Program-made: the position numbers and the translations under genes
Source of the DNA: CAZNYN01 sp964577295
Lineage (GTDB): Bacteria; Synergistota; Synergistia; Synergistales; Synergistaceae
Direction of reading: 5' to 3'
Assembly (NCBI GenBank): GCA_964577295.1
Contig: CAZNYN010000004.1
Span: 39,594-103,593 of the forward strand
DNA length: 64,000 nucleotides
Shown here: piece by piece, positions 34,114 to 42,605 of the stretch
Layout: each line of letters begins with the position of its first letter
How positions within the stretch are numbered: position 1 is the first letter of the stretch
Notes under the pieces: generated by a model
Told to the model about the DNA's origin: nothing
Seen by the model: the letters and a program-made list of their open reading frames with translations, nothing else
Databases searched by the model: none

Positions 34114-35507
34114 TTAGCGGGATTCAAGCATCTTTCTGCTTGTGTTGCTTGCATATATCAGTCCTATAATTGCCAGTATGTTTACCGCAGCGCAAAGGTA
34201 CCATGCATATGTATAGGTTCCTGTTTTGTCATAGAAGAATGCTATTGTCGGACTTCCGAGGGCCATTCCGCCCTGAAGGAAGAAGTTTGTCATACCGTAG
34301 ACTTCACCGTACTTTTTTGCTCCGAAGAGCCTGCTTGTGAGTACGGGCGGAGTTACNNNNNNNNNNNNNNNNNNNNNNNNNNNNNNNNNNNNNNNNNNNN
34401 NNNNNNNNNNNNNNNNNNNNNNNNNNNNNNNNNNNNNNNNNNNNNNNNNNNNNNNNCTTCACCGTACTTTTTTGCTCCGAAGAGCCTGCTTGTGAGTACG
34501 GGCGGAGTTACAGTGCCGCTGCATGTGCCGAATCCGTGAAGCAGAATAAATGCCAAATAAAACGGTGCGGCTTTTACATTGAGAAGAGCGAGAGTTGCCA
34601 GAACCATTGTCGCGCAGCCGAGCATTATTCCCGCTTTAGAGCCCTTTGCGTCATAAACGGAGCCCAAAATTATCTTGCCCGCTATTGCAATGCCGAGGTA
34701 GGCAGAGACGGCCGCCGCCGCCTTTGTGGGGCTAAGCTGGTCGCTTATGTAGGCAGGGGCCTGAAGAAGGACTGCTCCGCCGGAGAAGCCTACCATTGCA
34801 ATGCTTGCCATGTAAATCCAGAACATAGGCTGTGACTTCAATTCGGAGACTCCCATTCCGAGGTCTCCCACGGGAGCTTTGCCCGCTTTCAGTTCTTTTC
34901 CGAACCCGTATGGCTCAAGTCCCATATCCTGCGGTCTCTTGCGTATAAATACTATAACCAAGGGGAGCACGACTGCTATGACAAGAGCTGCAAGAACCTG
35001 GTATGCAAAGCGCCACCCGTGCTCAAGTATCATTTTGTTTATGATAGGGCTCATGATCATTCCGCCGAGCCCTGTGCCTGCAAGAGCTATGCTCATAGCC
35101 AGACCCTGTTTTTCGATAAACCAGTTCTTTATTATTATGCTGAAGGCCATTAAGGACGCTCCGTTGATGGATATGCCTATAAGCAGAGCAAAGGCGTAGA
35201 ACATGGGGAGGGATGTCGATATTGAATAACCCAAAAATCCTACCGCTATGCCGACGACTGAGAGACCGACTACGACTTTAACATTCTTGTGCTCCATCCA
35301 GCGTCCGACAAAGGGTGACATAAACATTGCAGTAATGGATACTATGCTTCCGCAAAGGGCAAAGGCGGAACGTTCAAATCCAAGGTCGGAAGACACCGGC
35401 TTAAGGAAGAGGCTGAAGCATGTGACCGGAAGAGTCCACATTAAGGCAAGCGATATAATGGCGATAACAACTATTTTCCATCCGTAGAACATTTTTTCTT
35501 CTTTCAT
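34114..35507 (-). CDS. MFS transporter (oxalate/formate antiporter-like), interrupted by an assembly gap
   Basis: Twelve-segment major facilitator of the OFA-like type. The protein opens MKEEKMFYGWKIVVIAII, with the loop FVGRWMEHKNVKVVVG between segments 2 and 3. The frame appears broken by 100 Ns at 34357-34456. Reading across it with one of the two identical 55-bp flanks removed gives a seamless protein: GAKKYGE joins VYGMTNFFLQGG and ends SRKMLESR at TAA 34114. I therefore treat the gene as intact. ATG 35507 has GGAGGTG 6 nt upstream. It may import substrates or export products of the two adjacent amidohydrolases. Confidence 0.85.
34302..34511. other. Scaffold gap (100 N) flanked by identical 55-bp sequences
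   Basis: Bases 34302-34356 and 34457-34511 are identical 55-mers on either side of exactly 100 Ns. This is what results when two contigs that really overlap are scaffolded with a default-size gap. Collapsing one copy and the Ns restores the MFS reading frame. Confidence 0.9.
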
Positions 35508-35529
35508 TTTCTGCACCTCCGATAAAATT

Positions 35530-36705
35530 TTAAGAATGGCTTTTCAGCCAATTGACTGCGCACTCGGCGTATATTGCGCTACCCACAGGGAATATATCCT
35601 CATTAAAAAGTATCCCGGGATGGTGCGGAGCCGTTATTGTCTCTTTGCCGGGAAAATCCGCTCCCAGTGTGAAGTAGGTGCTTGGCACTCTTTGAGCGAT
35701 CAGAGCAAAATCTTCGGAGCCTTGAAGCTTTTGTATCTCGGTGGGGGAGACATGTTCTGCCAACCCCTCTTTTACGTATGATACGAGTTCTTTCGTCGTG
35801 CTTTCGTCGCAGATGCAGGGAGGCACTTGGTACATAAATGAAACTTCCGCACTTCCTCTGAAGGTTTTCGCGACACTTTCGGATATTTCGCAGAGCCTCT
35901 TTACAAGAAATTCTCTTACGGAAGCCGAAAATGTTCTTATTGTTCCTTTCATTACGGCGCTTTGAGGAATGATATTCGCTGCTTCGCCCGCATGTATGCT
36001 TCCTATTGTTAAAAGTGCCTGCTCGTTTGAGTCTGTCTCGCGCGAAATAAGCTCCTGCAGAGCTGTGTGTATGTGAACCGCTATGTTTATCGGGTCTACG
36101 CCTTTGTAAGACTGAGCTCCGTGGCAGCCTTTGCCCGTTACCGCTATCTCAAAGCCGTCAACCGATGCCATCATCTCTCCCGCTCTGTAGCCGACAGTGC
36201 CTAACGGAAACATTGGAAATACGTGCATTGCCATAGCTGCGTCCACCTTCGGATTTTCAAGCACACCGTCTTCTATCATTGAAAGCGAGCCTGCAAATAT
36301 CTCTTCTCCGGGCTGGAACATGAGCTTAACCGTGCCTTTTAAATCTTTTTCATTCTCTTTTAATATCTTTGCTGCACCGAGAAGTATGGCTGTGTGTGCG
36401 TCGTGTCCGCAGGTGTGAGCTTTGCCGGGAATTTCAGACGAGAAGGGAAGTCCGCTGGCCTCGTCCATAGGGAGTGCGTCCATGTCAGCTCTTAGCAGGA
36501 AAACTTTTCCCGGGTTTCCGACAACAGCGGTTACTCCCGACTTTCCGCACTTTTTAGGCTCATAGCCCATCTCGGTAAGTCTGCCCATTACATATGAAAC
36601 TGTTTCATGAAGCTCCATGCCGACTTCGGGGCGGCGATGCAGATGCCGTCTGTCGGCAATGATATCATCTTTGAGTTCATATGCGCGCATTGCAATAGTC
36701 TTCAT
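35530..36705 (-). CDS. M20 family amidohydrolase (first of a tandem pair)
   Basis: Metal-dependent hydrolase of N-acyl amino acids or related amides (hippurate/IAA-amino-acid hydrolase type, M20D), 391 residues. Metal-site segments are CGHDAHTAILLGAA and FQPGEE, with further histidines in AMHVFPMFP and, at the C-terminus, HHPGILFNED. A lid/dimerisation domain sits in the middle (about residues 185-300). No signal peptide is present, so it is cytoplasmic. GGAGG lies 7 nt before ATG 36705. It is close to the next gene upstream (20-nt gap), clearly an operon and a gene duplication. Substrate unknown. Confidence 0.9.
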   Translation of the reverse strand: MKTIAMRAYELKDDIIADRRHLHRRPEVGMELHETVSYVMGRLTEMGYEPKKCGKSGVTAVVGNPGKVFLLRADMDALPMDEASGLPFSSEIPGKAHTCGHDAHTAILLGAAKILKENEKDLKGTVKLMFQPGEEIFAGSLSMIEDGVLENPKVDAAMAMHVFPMFPLGTVGYRAGEMMASVDGFEIAVTGKGCHGAQSYKGVDPINIAVHIHTALQELISRETDSNEQALLTIGSIHAGEAANIIPQSAVMKGTIRTFSASVREFLVKRLCEISESVAKTFRGSAEVSFMYQVPPCICDESTTKELVSYVKEGLAEHVSPTEIQKLQGSEDFALIAQRVPSTYFTLGADFPGKETITAPHHPGILFNEDIFPVGSAIYAECAVNWLKSHS

Positions 36706-36724
36706 TGCATAACCTCCGACAAAA

Positions 36725-37894
36725 TTAAGAATGATTTTTCAGCCAGTTAAATGCGCACTGTGCGTGAATCGCGGCTCCGAGGGGCAGTACATCTTCGCTG
36801 AAGACAACTCCTGGATTGTGGTGCGGATATGAATTTCCCGGCGTCTTTGCACAGAGCATAAAGTAAACAGAAGGGACTCTTTCAGTAATAAATCCAAAAT
36901 CATCCGAAGGTGTTATTTTGTAGTTCGGAAGCCTGTAAAAATCGTAGCCCATCTGCTCCGTGTAGCCCAGCATTTCCGACAGCATCTCAGCATCGATAAC
37001 AGCCGCAGGTATTGCCGAAAGAACTTCAATTTCGGCGGAAGCTCCCATTGCCTGAGCCGTTCCCGCTGTTATCTCCCTTATTCTTCTGTTCAGCTTTTCT
37101 CTGAGCTCTTTGTCATATGTGCGCAGTGTGCCCTGCAAAACAGCCTTGTCCGGGATTATGTTGTTATTGACTCCGGCGGAGAACTGTCCTATTGTCAGAA
37201 CGGCCGGAATGAGGGGCGGAACTTCTCTTGACATCAGTCCCTGAAATGCCTGATAAATATGCAGCCCGACATTTATCGGGTCTATGCCCAAGTGCGGCAT
37301 TGCTCCGTGCGAGGCTTTTCCCTGAATCGTTATTTTAAAACCGTCGCATGATGACGTCATTCCTCCGGAGCAGAAGCATATTCCGCCAGCCGGCCCGTCG
37401 AGCATGACATGTATCGCCATGGCCGCGTCGACCTTCGGATTTTCAAGTATTCCGGCTTCAATCATGCTCATCGAACCCTTAAAGCTCTCCTCGGCAGGCT
37501 GAAACATAAGCTTTACAGTTCCGCACAGCTCACTCTGGCGCTCTTTCAGCAGGCGGGCCGCAGCAAGCAGCATAGCTGTGTGCATGTCATGTCCGCAGGT
37601 GTGGGCGTCATTTGTTGTGCTCTTAAATGGAAGGTCATTGTTTTCCTCCATTGGCAGAGCATCCATATCGGCTCTCAGAAGGATGGTCTTTCCCTTTTTG
37701 CCTCCGACAATGTTTGCTGTTACGCCCGATTCTATTATCAGCTCGGGTTCAAGTCCTATTTTCTCAAGGTAATTTTTTACGAACTCTGTCGTCTTCGGCA
37801 GTACAAGCCCTGCTTCGGCGTTCTGATGCATCCAGCGCCTGTTGTCGACTGTCTCTTGATTGATTTCTCGTGCGCGGTTAAGGAAATCTTCCAT
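36725..37894 (-). CDS. M20 family amidohydrolase (second of a tandem pair)
   Basis: Paralog of the next gene, 389 residues, with the same metal-site motifs (CGHDMHTAMLLAAA, FQPAEE, AIHVMLDGP, HHNPGVVFSED). GGAGGT precedes ATG 37894. It is first in the operon amidohydrolase-amidohydrolase-MFS, transcribed from the promoter at 37947-37975, which carries two tandem 11-bp repeats. The differing central lid residues suggest different acyl or amino-acid specificity (inference). Confidence 0.9.
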   Translation of the reverse strand: MEDFLNRAREINQETVDNRRWMHQNAEAGLVLPKTTEFVKNYLEKIGLEPELIIESGVTANIVGGKKGKTILLRADMDALPMEENNDLPFKSTTNDAHTCGHDMHTAMLLAAARLLKERQSELCGTVKLMFQPAEESFKGSMSMIEAGILENPKVDAAMAIHVMLDGPAGGICFCSGGMTSSCDGFKITIQGKASHGAMPHLGIDPINVGLHIYQAFQGLMSREVPPLIPAVLTIGQFSAGVNNNIIPDKAVLQGTLRTYDKELREKLNRRIREITAGTAQAMGASAEIEVLSAIPAAVIDAEMLSEMLGYTEQMGYDFYRLPNYKITPSDDFGFITERVPSVYFMLCAKTPGNSYPHHNPGVVFSEDVLPLGAAIHAQCAFNWLKNHS

Positions 37895-37919
37895 GTTCTA
37901 TACCTCCGTCTCTCAGAAA

Positions 37920-37975
37920 TATAAAGACTATATAAAGACTAGGCTTATTATATTTGAAAAATGGTTGCGCGTCAA
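37920..37975 (-). promoter_or_regulatory. Promoter of the amidohydrolase operon with tandem 11-bp repeats at the start site
   Basis: On the minus strand, TTGACG (37975-37970), a 17-nt spacer and TATAAT (37952-37947). TATAAAGACTA occurs twice back to back on the plus strand (37920-37930 and 37931-37941), covering the predicted start, as a repressor site would. Related copies lie at 38108-38116 and 39530-39540. The remainder of 37976-38153 holds no gene. Confidence 0.6.
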
Positions 37976-38153
37976 CAACTTTGATTGTAAAATATTCATT
38001 AAGCCTGATGGAAAAAATAACATTTTCAGTATCAATTTTTAAAAGAATTAAGGATATTGCAGCTTGATATATAAAATTTTTTCGCTCTGCGAGCTGCATA
38101 TTTGTGATATAAAGACGTTTCCTTAAATATTTTGAAAGTATGGTGGAATTGCG

Positions 38154-39485
38154 ATGACAACAAAACTTGCTATAGTCATGACATCTTATTTGAGACCGTT
38201 TGTAGAATCCACAATAAAGGAGCTTGGCAGCGAATACAATGTCTCTGTATATTTATATGAGCATTTCAGCGAGATAGGCAAGATTTATTCTTCCATTCCC
38301 GCAGATGTAAACGGCGTGCTGACAAGCGGAATGTACCCTGCACGGGCTATTAAGCTGGCTCATCCCGAGAGCGGCAAGGTTATCAAGCCTTTTAATACGG
38401 ACGATGCCGGGTTTTATCATTTGATCCTTCAGCTTCTGAATCACAATCGTTCTCTTGATTTTTCGCGCATTCACGCAGATTTTATCGACTTACTCGGCAT
38501 CGGTCTCTATGATTATCTCTTTAACGAGAGAAAGGTGACTTTTTCCGATATTTTGGCTGAAGAGGTTGATGCTATGAATGAGGAAGAGCTTTACTCTATA
38601 GAGGAGGAAGTCTATCAGAAACACATCACTCTTTACAAAGAGGGCAAAACAGATTTTTCGGTGACAAGATTCAGCAGCATTGTGCCGCGCCTTCAGAGAG
38701 CGGGAGTGCCTGTATATTTTGCCTATCCGACTCATGAGTACATGGCTAATGTGATAAAAGAGGCGGCAAGAGAGACTCGTATTATGGAGATGGAAAACAA
38801 TCTGCCCGCTGTTATTAATGCCGCCATACCTCCGGTAGGGGACGATATTTCCTCAGCCTTCGGCATGGAGCGCAAGTTTGCGGCACTGCACGAACTTCTT
38901 ATAGATTTTAATGTCTCATCTTCGATGGAGTGTGTTCTTCAGCGGACTGTGTGGGGTTTTGAGGCTTTTACAAACAAAAAAACTTTGATAGAGGCTACTG
39001 ACAATTTCTCTCTCTGTTCATTAGGGCACATGGCGTCCAAAATGCTTGATTTCAGTATAAATATCGGCTACGGTATAGGGCATTCTCTCAGTCAAGCCAG
39101 GATAAACGCGGGGAATGCCAAGCGCGAGTCGGAACATTCCGCCTCTGGGTCGAGCTATCTCATCAACGAACAGAGCGAGTTAATAGGGCCTCTGGGCGCT
39201 AAAGATGCTCTTATAGTTACAAAAGCGGCCTCTCCTCATGATTTTGAAGCTGCCAAGAGGGCAGGACTCTCGCCTTTAACAGTGCAGAAGATACGAGCCG
39301 CAGTTGCAAAACAGCACGATGAGCGCATTACTGCTCAGGAACTCTCTGCAGTGCTTTCAATTACGAAGCGCAGCGCCAACAGGTTTCTTAAAGCTCTGTA
39401 TGAAGCAGGGGTAATTAAGTCGGTGGAGGAGAATCGCAGTACGACTAAAGGACGTCCAGAGAAAGTTTTTTGCTTTGCCGAGTAG
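38154..39485 (+). CDS. Transcriptional regulator with large sensor domain and C-terminal winged helix
   Basis: A protein of 443 residues. Residues 1 to about 120 look like an alpha/beta sensor fold (AIVMTSYLRPFVESTIKEL, DVNGVLTSG), reminiscent of PrpR-type N-terminal domains though I cannot assign it firmly. The C-terminal 80 residues contain a helix-turn-helix region, ITAQELSAVLSITKRSANRFLKAL, followed by a wing with TTKGRPEKVF. There is no sigma-54 AAA+ domain. It is divergent from the amidohydrolase operon, so it is the likely regulator of that operon and binds the TATAAAGACTA motif (inference). Confidence 0.6.
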   Translation: MTTKLAIVMTSYLRPFVESTIKELGSEYNVSVYLYEHFSEIGKIYSSIPADVNGVLTSGMYPARAIKLAHPESGKVIKPFNTDDAGFYHLILQLLNHNRSLDFSRIHADFIDLLGIGLYDYLFNERKVTFSDILAEEVDAMNEEELYSIEEEVYQKHITLYKEGKTDFSVTRFSSIVPRLQRAGVPVYFAYPTHEYMANVIKEAARETRIMEMENNLPAVINAAIPPVGDDISSAFGMERKFAALHELLIDFNVSSSMECVLQRTVWGFEAFTNKKTLIEATDNFSLCSLGHMASKMLDFSINIGYGIGHSLSQARINAGNAKRESEHSASGSSYLINEQSELIGPLGAKDALIVTKAASPHDFEAAKRAGLSPLTVQKIRAAVAKQHDERITAQELSAVLSITKRSANRFLKALYEAGVIKSVEENRSTTKGRPEKVFCFAE

Positions 39486-39529
39486 AATGCGTCCTAAATG
39501 TAAAAGCACTGATATTAAGTGTTTTACTA

Positions 39530-39598
39530 TTTAAAGACTATATAGAGAAAATTTTATGTTTTTTGATATTGACGTTAATATAAAACATTTGCTATACT
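39530..39598 (+). promoter_or_regulatory. TATAAAGACTA-like box and promoter in front of the TRIC-family gene
   Basis: TTTAAAGACTA (39530-39540) differs by one base from the repeat at 37920-37941 and is followed directly by a weaker copy (39541-39551). Downstream are TTGACG (39569-39574), an 18-nt spacer and TATACT (39593-39598). The predicted start near 39605 is only about 4 nt before the ATG. Confidence 0.5.
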
Positions 39599-39608
39599 TC
39601 GGGACATT

Positions 39609-40283
39609 ATGGAGACACTAATAAAAATATTTGAGTTTGTGGGTATATTTGCCTTCGCCATATCGGGCGCGGTCGTGGCTATGCGGGAGCGCATGGACAT
39701 TTTCGGTGTTTACTGTGTCGCATGTATAAGCGCCCTTGGAGGAGGCGTGCTTCGAGACGTGGTTGCCGATTTGGGCGTGCCTGCGTTCTTTTCGAGCTAT
39801 CCCCCTGTGATTATAGTCTTTGCCGCAGCAGTGGTTGCTCTCATTTTCAGAGAGAGGCTGATATTAGGCACCCTTTTTGTCATGCTTGACGCATTGGGGC
39901 TCTCTGTCTTTGTCATCTCTGCCGGAGTAAAGGGCATAGAGTCGGGTTACAGTTTTATGCTCTACATATTTGTCTCTACCATAACTGGCGTAGGAGGCGG
40001 TATTTTACGGGATATCGTCTGCAACAAAAAGCCCGATATTTTCCAGCGCGATATATACACTCTGGCGGGGATTTTGGGCGCGATTGTGCTCTGGATAATA
40101 TACCCCATCACGCCTCACCTGGTTTCGATGAGTTTATCAATGACGATAATTATTGTTGTTCGCATGGTATGTTATTTTTATAAGATTAATTTGCCCGCGG
40201 TGCGCTACAGGCGCAGGCTGTGCAAGGATTATGCGGGAAATGTGCGCGAATGCGGAGATAAGCCGATAAATTCCGGGGAGTAG
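39609..40283 (+). CDS. TRIC/UPF0126 family membrane protein
   Basis: A protein of 224 residues with about seven membrane segments formed by an internal duplication. Both halves carry the family signature: SALGGGVLRDVVADLG near residue 40 and TGVGGGILRDIVCNKKP near residue 120. Prokaryotic TRIC-type proteins form trimeric cation channels; some UPF0126 members affect glycine/amino-acid transport. No good Shine-Dalgarno precedes ATG 39609, and the predicted promoter would give an almost leaderless transcript. Confidence 0.85.
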   Translation: METLIKIFEFVGIFAFAISGAVVAMRERMDIFGVYCVACISALGGGVLRDVVADLGVPAFFSSYPPVIIVFAAAVVALIFRERLILGTLFVMLDALGLSVFVISAGVKGIESGYSFMLYIFVSTITGVGGGILRDIVCNKKPDIFQRDIYTLAGILGAIVLWIIYPITPHLVSMSLSMTIIIVVRMVCYFYKINLPAVRYRRRLCKDYAGNVRECGDKPINSGE

Positions 40284-40289
40284 CGGCAC

Positions 40290-41624
40290 TTACCCGTCCA
40301 GACAGTCCTCTGCATGGCTCTGAAAGCGCAGGCCGTCAGGCAGAGGAGAGTCTTTTCTGCCTTTTTCGGATCTGAATTCCGACTTCGGCGCCCACTTCCT
40401 TTCCGTGTCGGGAGGCGAGAAGAGTGCGGCGGGTTTGAGCAGAGAGGCTGTACACTCCTTGTTAACTCTGTCAACGGCTTTCATTGCCGCAAGTTTTTTT
40501 TCGTCCTCTTCCTCTTCGAAGAGGCTTTTTTGTACCCCCTCGCTTGTATCGGAAAAGCCGCTCAATATTACTCCACATTTTTTATATCGATAGCCCGGCC
40601 GAAATATCTCGACCAAGGCTTTGCGCGCCGCGGCTATAAAATCACTGTCGAGAGTCTTTGGCTCGGAGAAGGTGATGTCCTTGATGTTTGAGTAGTATTC
40701 TCCCGATGTGAATTTGCCAGTTGAGATGTAGACGGATATTTTGTGAGCGGCCTGTCCCGATTTGCGCAGCTGTCTTGCTGCCGATACGGCAAAGCATAGC
40801 AGGGGATCAGACATCTCTTCCAATGTCGTAATTGCCTCTCCAAAAGAACGGGAGACCATAATTGATTTTGGAGGTTTTCTCTCCGAGTTCAGAGCGTGTG
40901 CCATACGTCCCCTGAGCTCCCATGCGCAGTACATGGAAGTGATGCCGAAATTTTTTTTGATCCACATGTCATCTAGGCGCATAAATTGGGATGCGTCATT
41001 TACTCTGTAAAGGTGCAGCTTCTCTGCAGTCTTTCTGCCTATTCCCCATATATCGCGGCAGGAAAATTGCGACATGAAGGAGCTGTCGCCGTATCTTTTG
41101 GCGTCAATCCAGCATACGCCCCCTGTCTCAGGATGAGTTTTAGCATATTCCGTTCCGAGTTTAGCTAAAGTTTTTGTAGGAGCTATGCCGATAGACACGG
41201 GTATGCGGCAATTCTTCCATATATCTTTTCTTATCTCGGCACAGTATTCATAAGGCGCTTTTACGGAAGATATGGCTATGTTGAAGAAAGACTCATCTAT
41301 TGAGTAGACTTCGACAGTGTCTGTATAGAGCGAGATACGCTTCATTACAGCGGCCGAAATTTCCTGATAAAGAGGCATGTTTGTCGATCTTATGACGACA
41401 TTGTTGTATGAAAGCAGATCTTTGATTTTAAAATATGGCGCGCCCATTGCCACTCCGAGCTTCTTTACCTCATTGGAGCGGGATATCACACAGCCGTCAT
41501 TGCACGAGAGGACTACGACAGGCTTGCCGTCAAGTGAAGGCGATACCCGTCTTTCACATGATACAAAAAAATTATTGCAGTCCGCAAGTGCTATTCTTCT
41601 GTCATGCATTATGTCTGTAATCAT
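40290..41624 (-). CDS. umuC: Y-family DNA polymerase, UmuC-like
   Basis: Error-prone translesion polymerase of 444 residues. Catalytic motifs are ALADCNNFFVSCERR with the first aspartate, and YSIDESFF with the second acidic pair. The UmuC-type steric gate region is NNFFVSCE, helix-hairpin-helix is IWGIGRKTAEKL, and the little-finger domain follows. The C-terminal tail contains QKSLFEEEE, resembling a beta-clamp binding peptide (QxSLF). No umuD is adjacent. AGAAGG lies upstream of ATG 41624. Confidence 0.88.
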   Translation of the reverse strand: MITDIMHDRRIALADCNNFFVSCERRVSPSLDGKPVVVLSCNDGCVISRSNEVKKLGVAMGAPYFKIKDLLSYNNVVIRSTNMPLYQEISAAVMKRISLYTDTVEVYSIDESFFNIAISSVKAPYEYCAEIRKDIWKNCRIPVSIGIAPTKTLAKLGTEYAKTHPETGGVCWIDAKRYGDSSFMSQFSCRDIWGIGRKTAEKLHLYRVNDASQFMRLDDMWIKKNFGITSMYCAWELRGRMAHALNSERKPPKSIMVSRSFGEAITTLEEMSDPLLCFAVSAARQLRKSGQAAHKISVYISTGKFTSGEYYSNIKDITFSEPKTLDSDFIAAARKALVEIFRPGYRYKKCGVILSGFSDTSEGVQKSLFEEEEDEKKLAAMKAVDRVNKECTASLLKPAALFSPPDTERKWAPKSEFRSEKGRKDSPLPDGLRFQSHAEDCLDG

Positions 41625-41657
41625 TTCATCTCGACCTTCTGCTGTAAGTATTCTATA

Positions 41658-41686
41658 TGAATACCATTTAATGGTAACTTTGTCAA
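41658..41686 (-). promoter_or_regulatory. umuC promoter overlapping a perfect palindrome
   Basis: On the minus strand, TTGACA (41686-41681), a 17-nt spacer and TATTCA (41663-41658). The palindrome TACCATTTAATGGTA (41662-41676) fills the spacer. It is a candidate damage-response repressor site, but it does not match the Firmicutes LexA box (GAAC-N4-GTTC type). Confidence 0.5.
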
Positions 41687-41738
41687 CTGATTGTATCTAA
41701 AAATGGCATATCATGGCAGAAGTTAAGTGCGTGTTATC

Positions 41739-41897
41739 TTATCTTTCTTCGGATTCGTCTTCGGGTTCAAATTCTAGGTTATTGGCAATTGCACAGTCGT
41801 TGCAGACTATGACGCTCTCACCGTCTTCTGTCACTGCTTCATGAAAAAGGTCGCAGCACTCTCTGAGCGCTTTTCCGCATAGAACACATCTCAGCAT
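41739..41897 (-). CDS. Small zinc-ribbon-like protein, 52 residues
   Basis: A short gene: ATG 41897 has AAGGAAGTGATG upstream, and TAA is at 41739. The protein begins MLRCVLCGKALRECC and continues to VCNDCAIANN, giving two CxxC pairs (C4/C7 and C32/C35) spaced as in zinc ribbons, plus C14/C15. The C-terminus is acidic (EFEPEDESEE). Function unknown; it might bind zinc or nucleic acid. It lies 25 nt downstream of the flavoredoxin-like gene in the same direction, probably co-transcribed. Confidence 0.65.
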   Translation of the reverse strand: MLRCVLCGKALRECCDLFHEAVTEDGESVIVCNDCAIANNLEFEPEDESEER

Positions 41898-41922
41898 ATC
41901 ATCACTTCCTTACAAAATATTA

Positions 41923-42483
41923 CTATTTCTTCTTCACGGAGTAGCCGAAAGATCCGACTTGTCTTCCGAGGGAGTAGTATTTTCCGTGGCTTGAAGCGAC
42001 AAGCCCGGCTTTTTCCAAGTGCATTACACCCTTAGAGTCTATCAGTTTTTCGTCCACGTTCACGGATATTATTTTTGAGAGGAACATGTCATGAGTTCCG
42101 AGCGGAATTATCTGCTGTACTCTGCACTCCATTGAGAGAGGGCTTTCCTTTATCATAGGAGCGGAGATGTTGGGGGATGGTTCCGCCGTAATCGAGCGCA
42201 GGGAAAATTTGTTCGTATCTCTTCCGGACTTTACTCCGCAGTAGTCGGCCGCCCATATAAGAGCATCTGTGGTGAGGTTTATTACAAATTCGCCCGATGC
42301 CTTTATTATGTTGTATGAATACCGTTCGGGGCGTACCGATATGTATGTCATGGCAGGGTCGGAATTTGTTATTCCAGTCCATGCGATTGTTATTACATTA
42401 GGTTTTTCCATCGTGCCGCAGGATACCATAACGGGCGGAACAGGGTAGAGCATTGTTCCCGCTTTCCATGTTACTTTGCTCAT
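41923..42483 (-). CDS. Flavin reductase-like / flavoredoxin family protein
   Basis: FMN-binding split-barrel protein of 186 residues. The N-terminal PPVMVSCGTMEKPNVITIAW, the segment SYNIIKASGEFVINL, and ECRVQQIIPLGTHDMFL are typical of flavoredoxins and flavin reductases in anaerobes. The last 20 residues hold no extra domain. Likely roles are FMN-linked electron transfer or NAD(P)H:flavin reduction. It precedes the 52-residue zinc-ribbon-like gene. Confidence 0.85.
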   Translation of the reverse strand: MSKVTWKAGTMLYPVPPVMVSCGTMEKPNVITIAWTGITNSDPAMTYISVRPERYSYNIIKASGEFVINLTTDALIWAADYCGVKSGRDTNKFSLRSITAEPSPNISAPMIKESPLSMECRVQQIIPLGTHDMFLSKIISVNVDEKLIDSKGVMHLEKAGLVASSHGKYYSLGRQVGSFGYSVKKK

Positions 42484-42605
42484 TTGCGCGCATCCTTCCT
42501 TCGTTTAAAATATTTATATGCAGAAGATAGATTAACACGAAATAGGCTCAAATTACAGTGCGTCTTTCATCTAAAAAGTGTAGAATATAAGCGGGAGTGT
42601 GAGCT

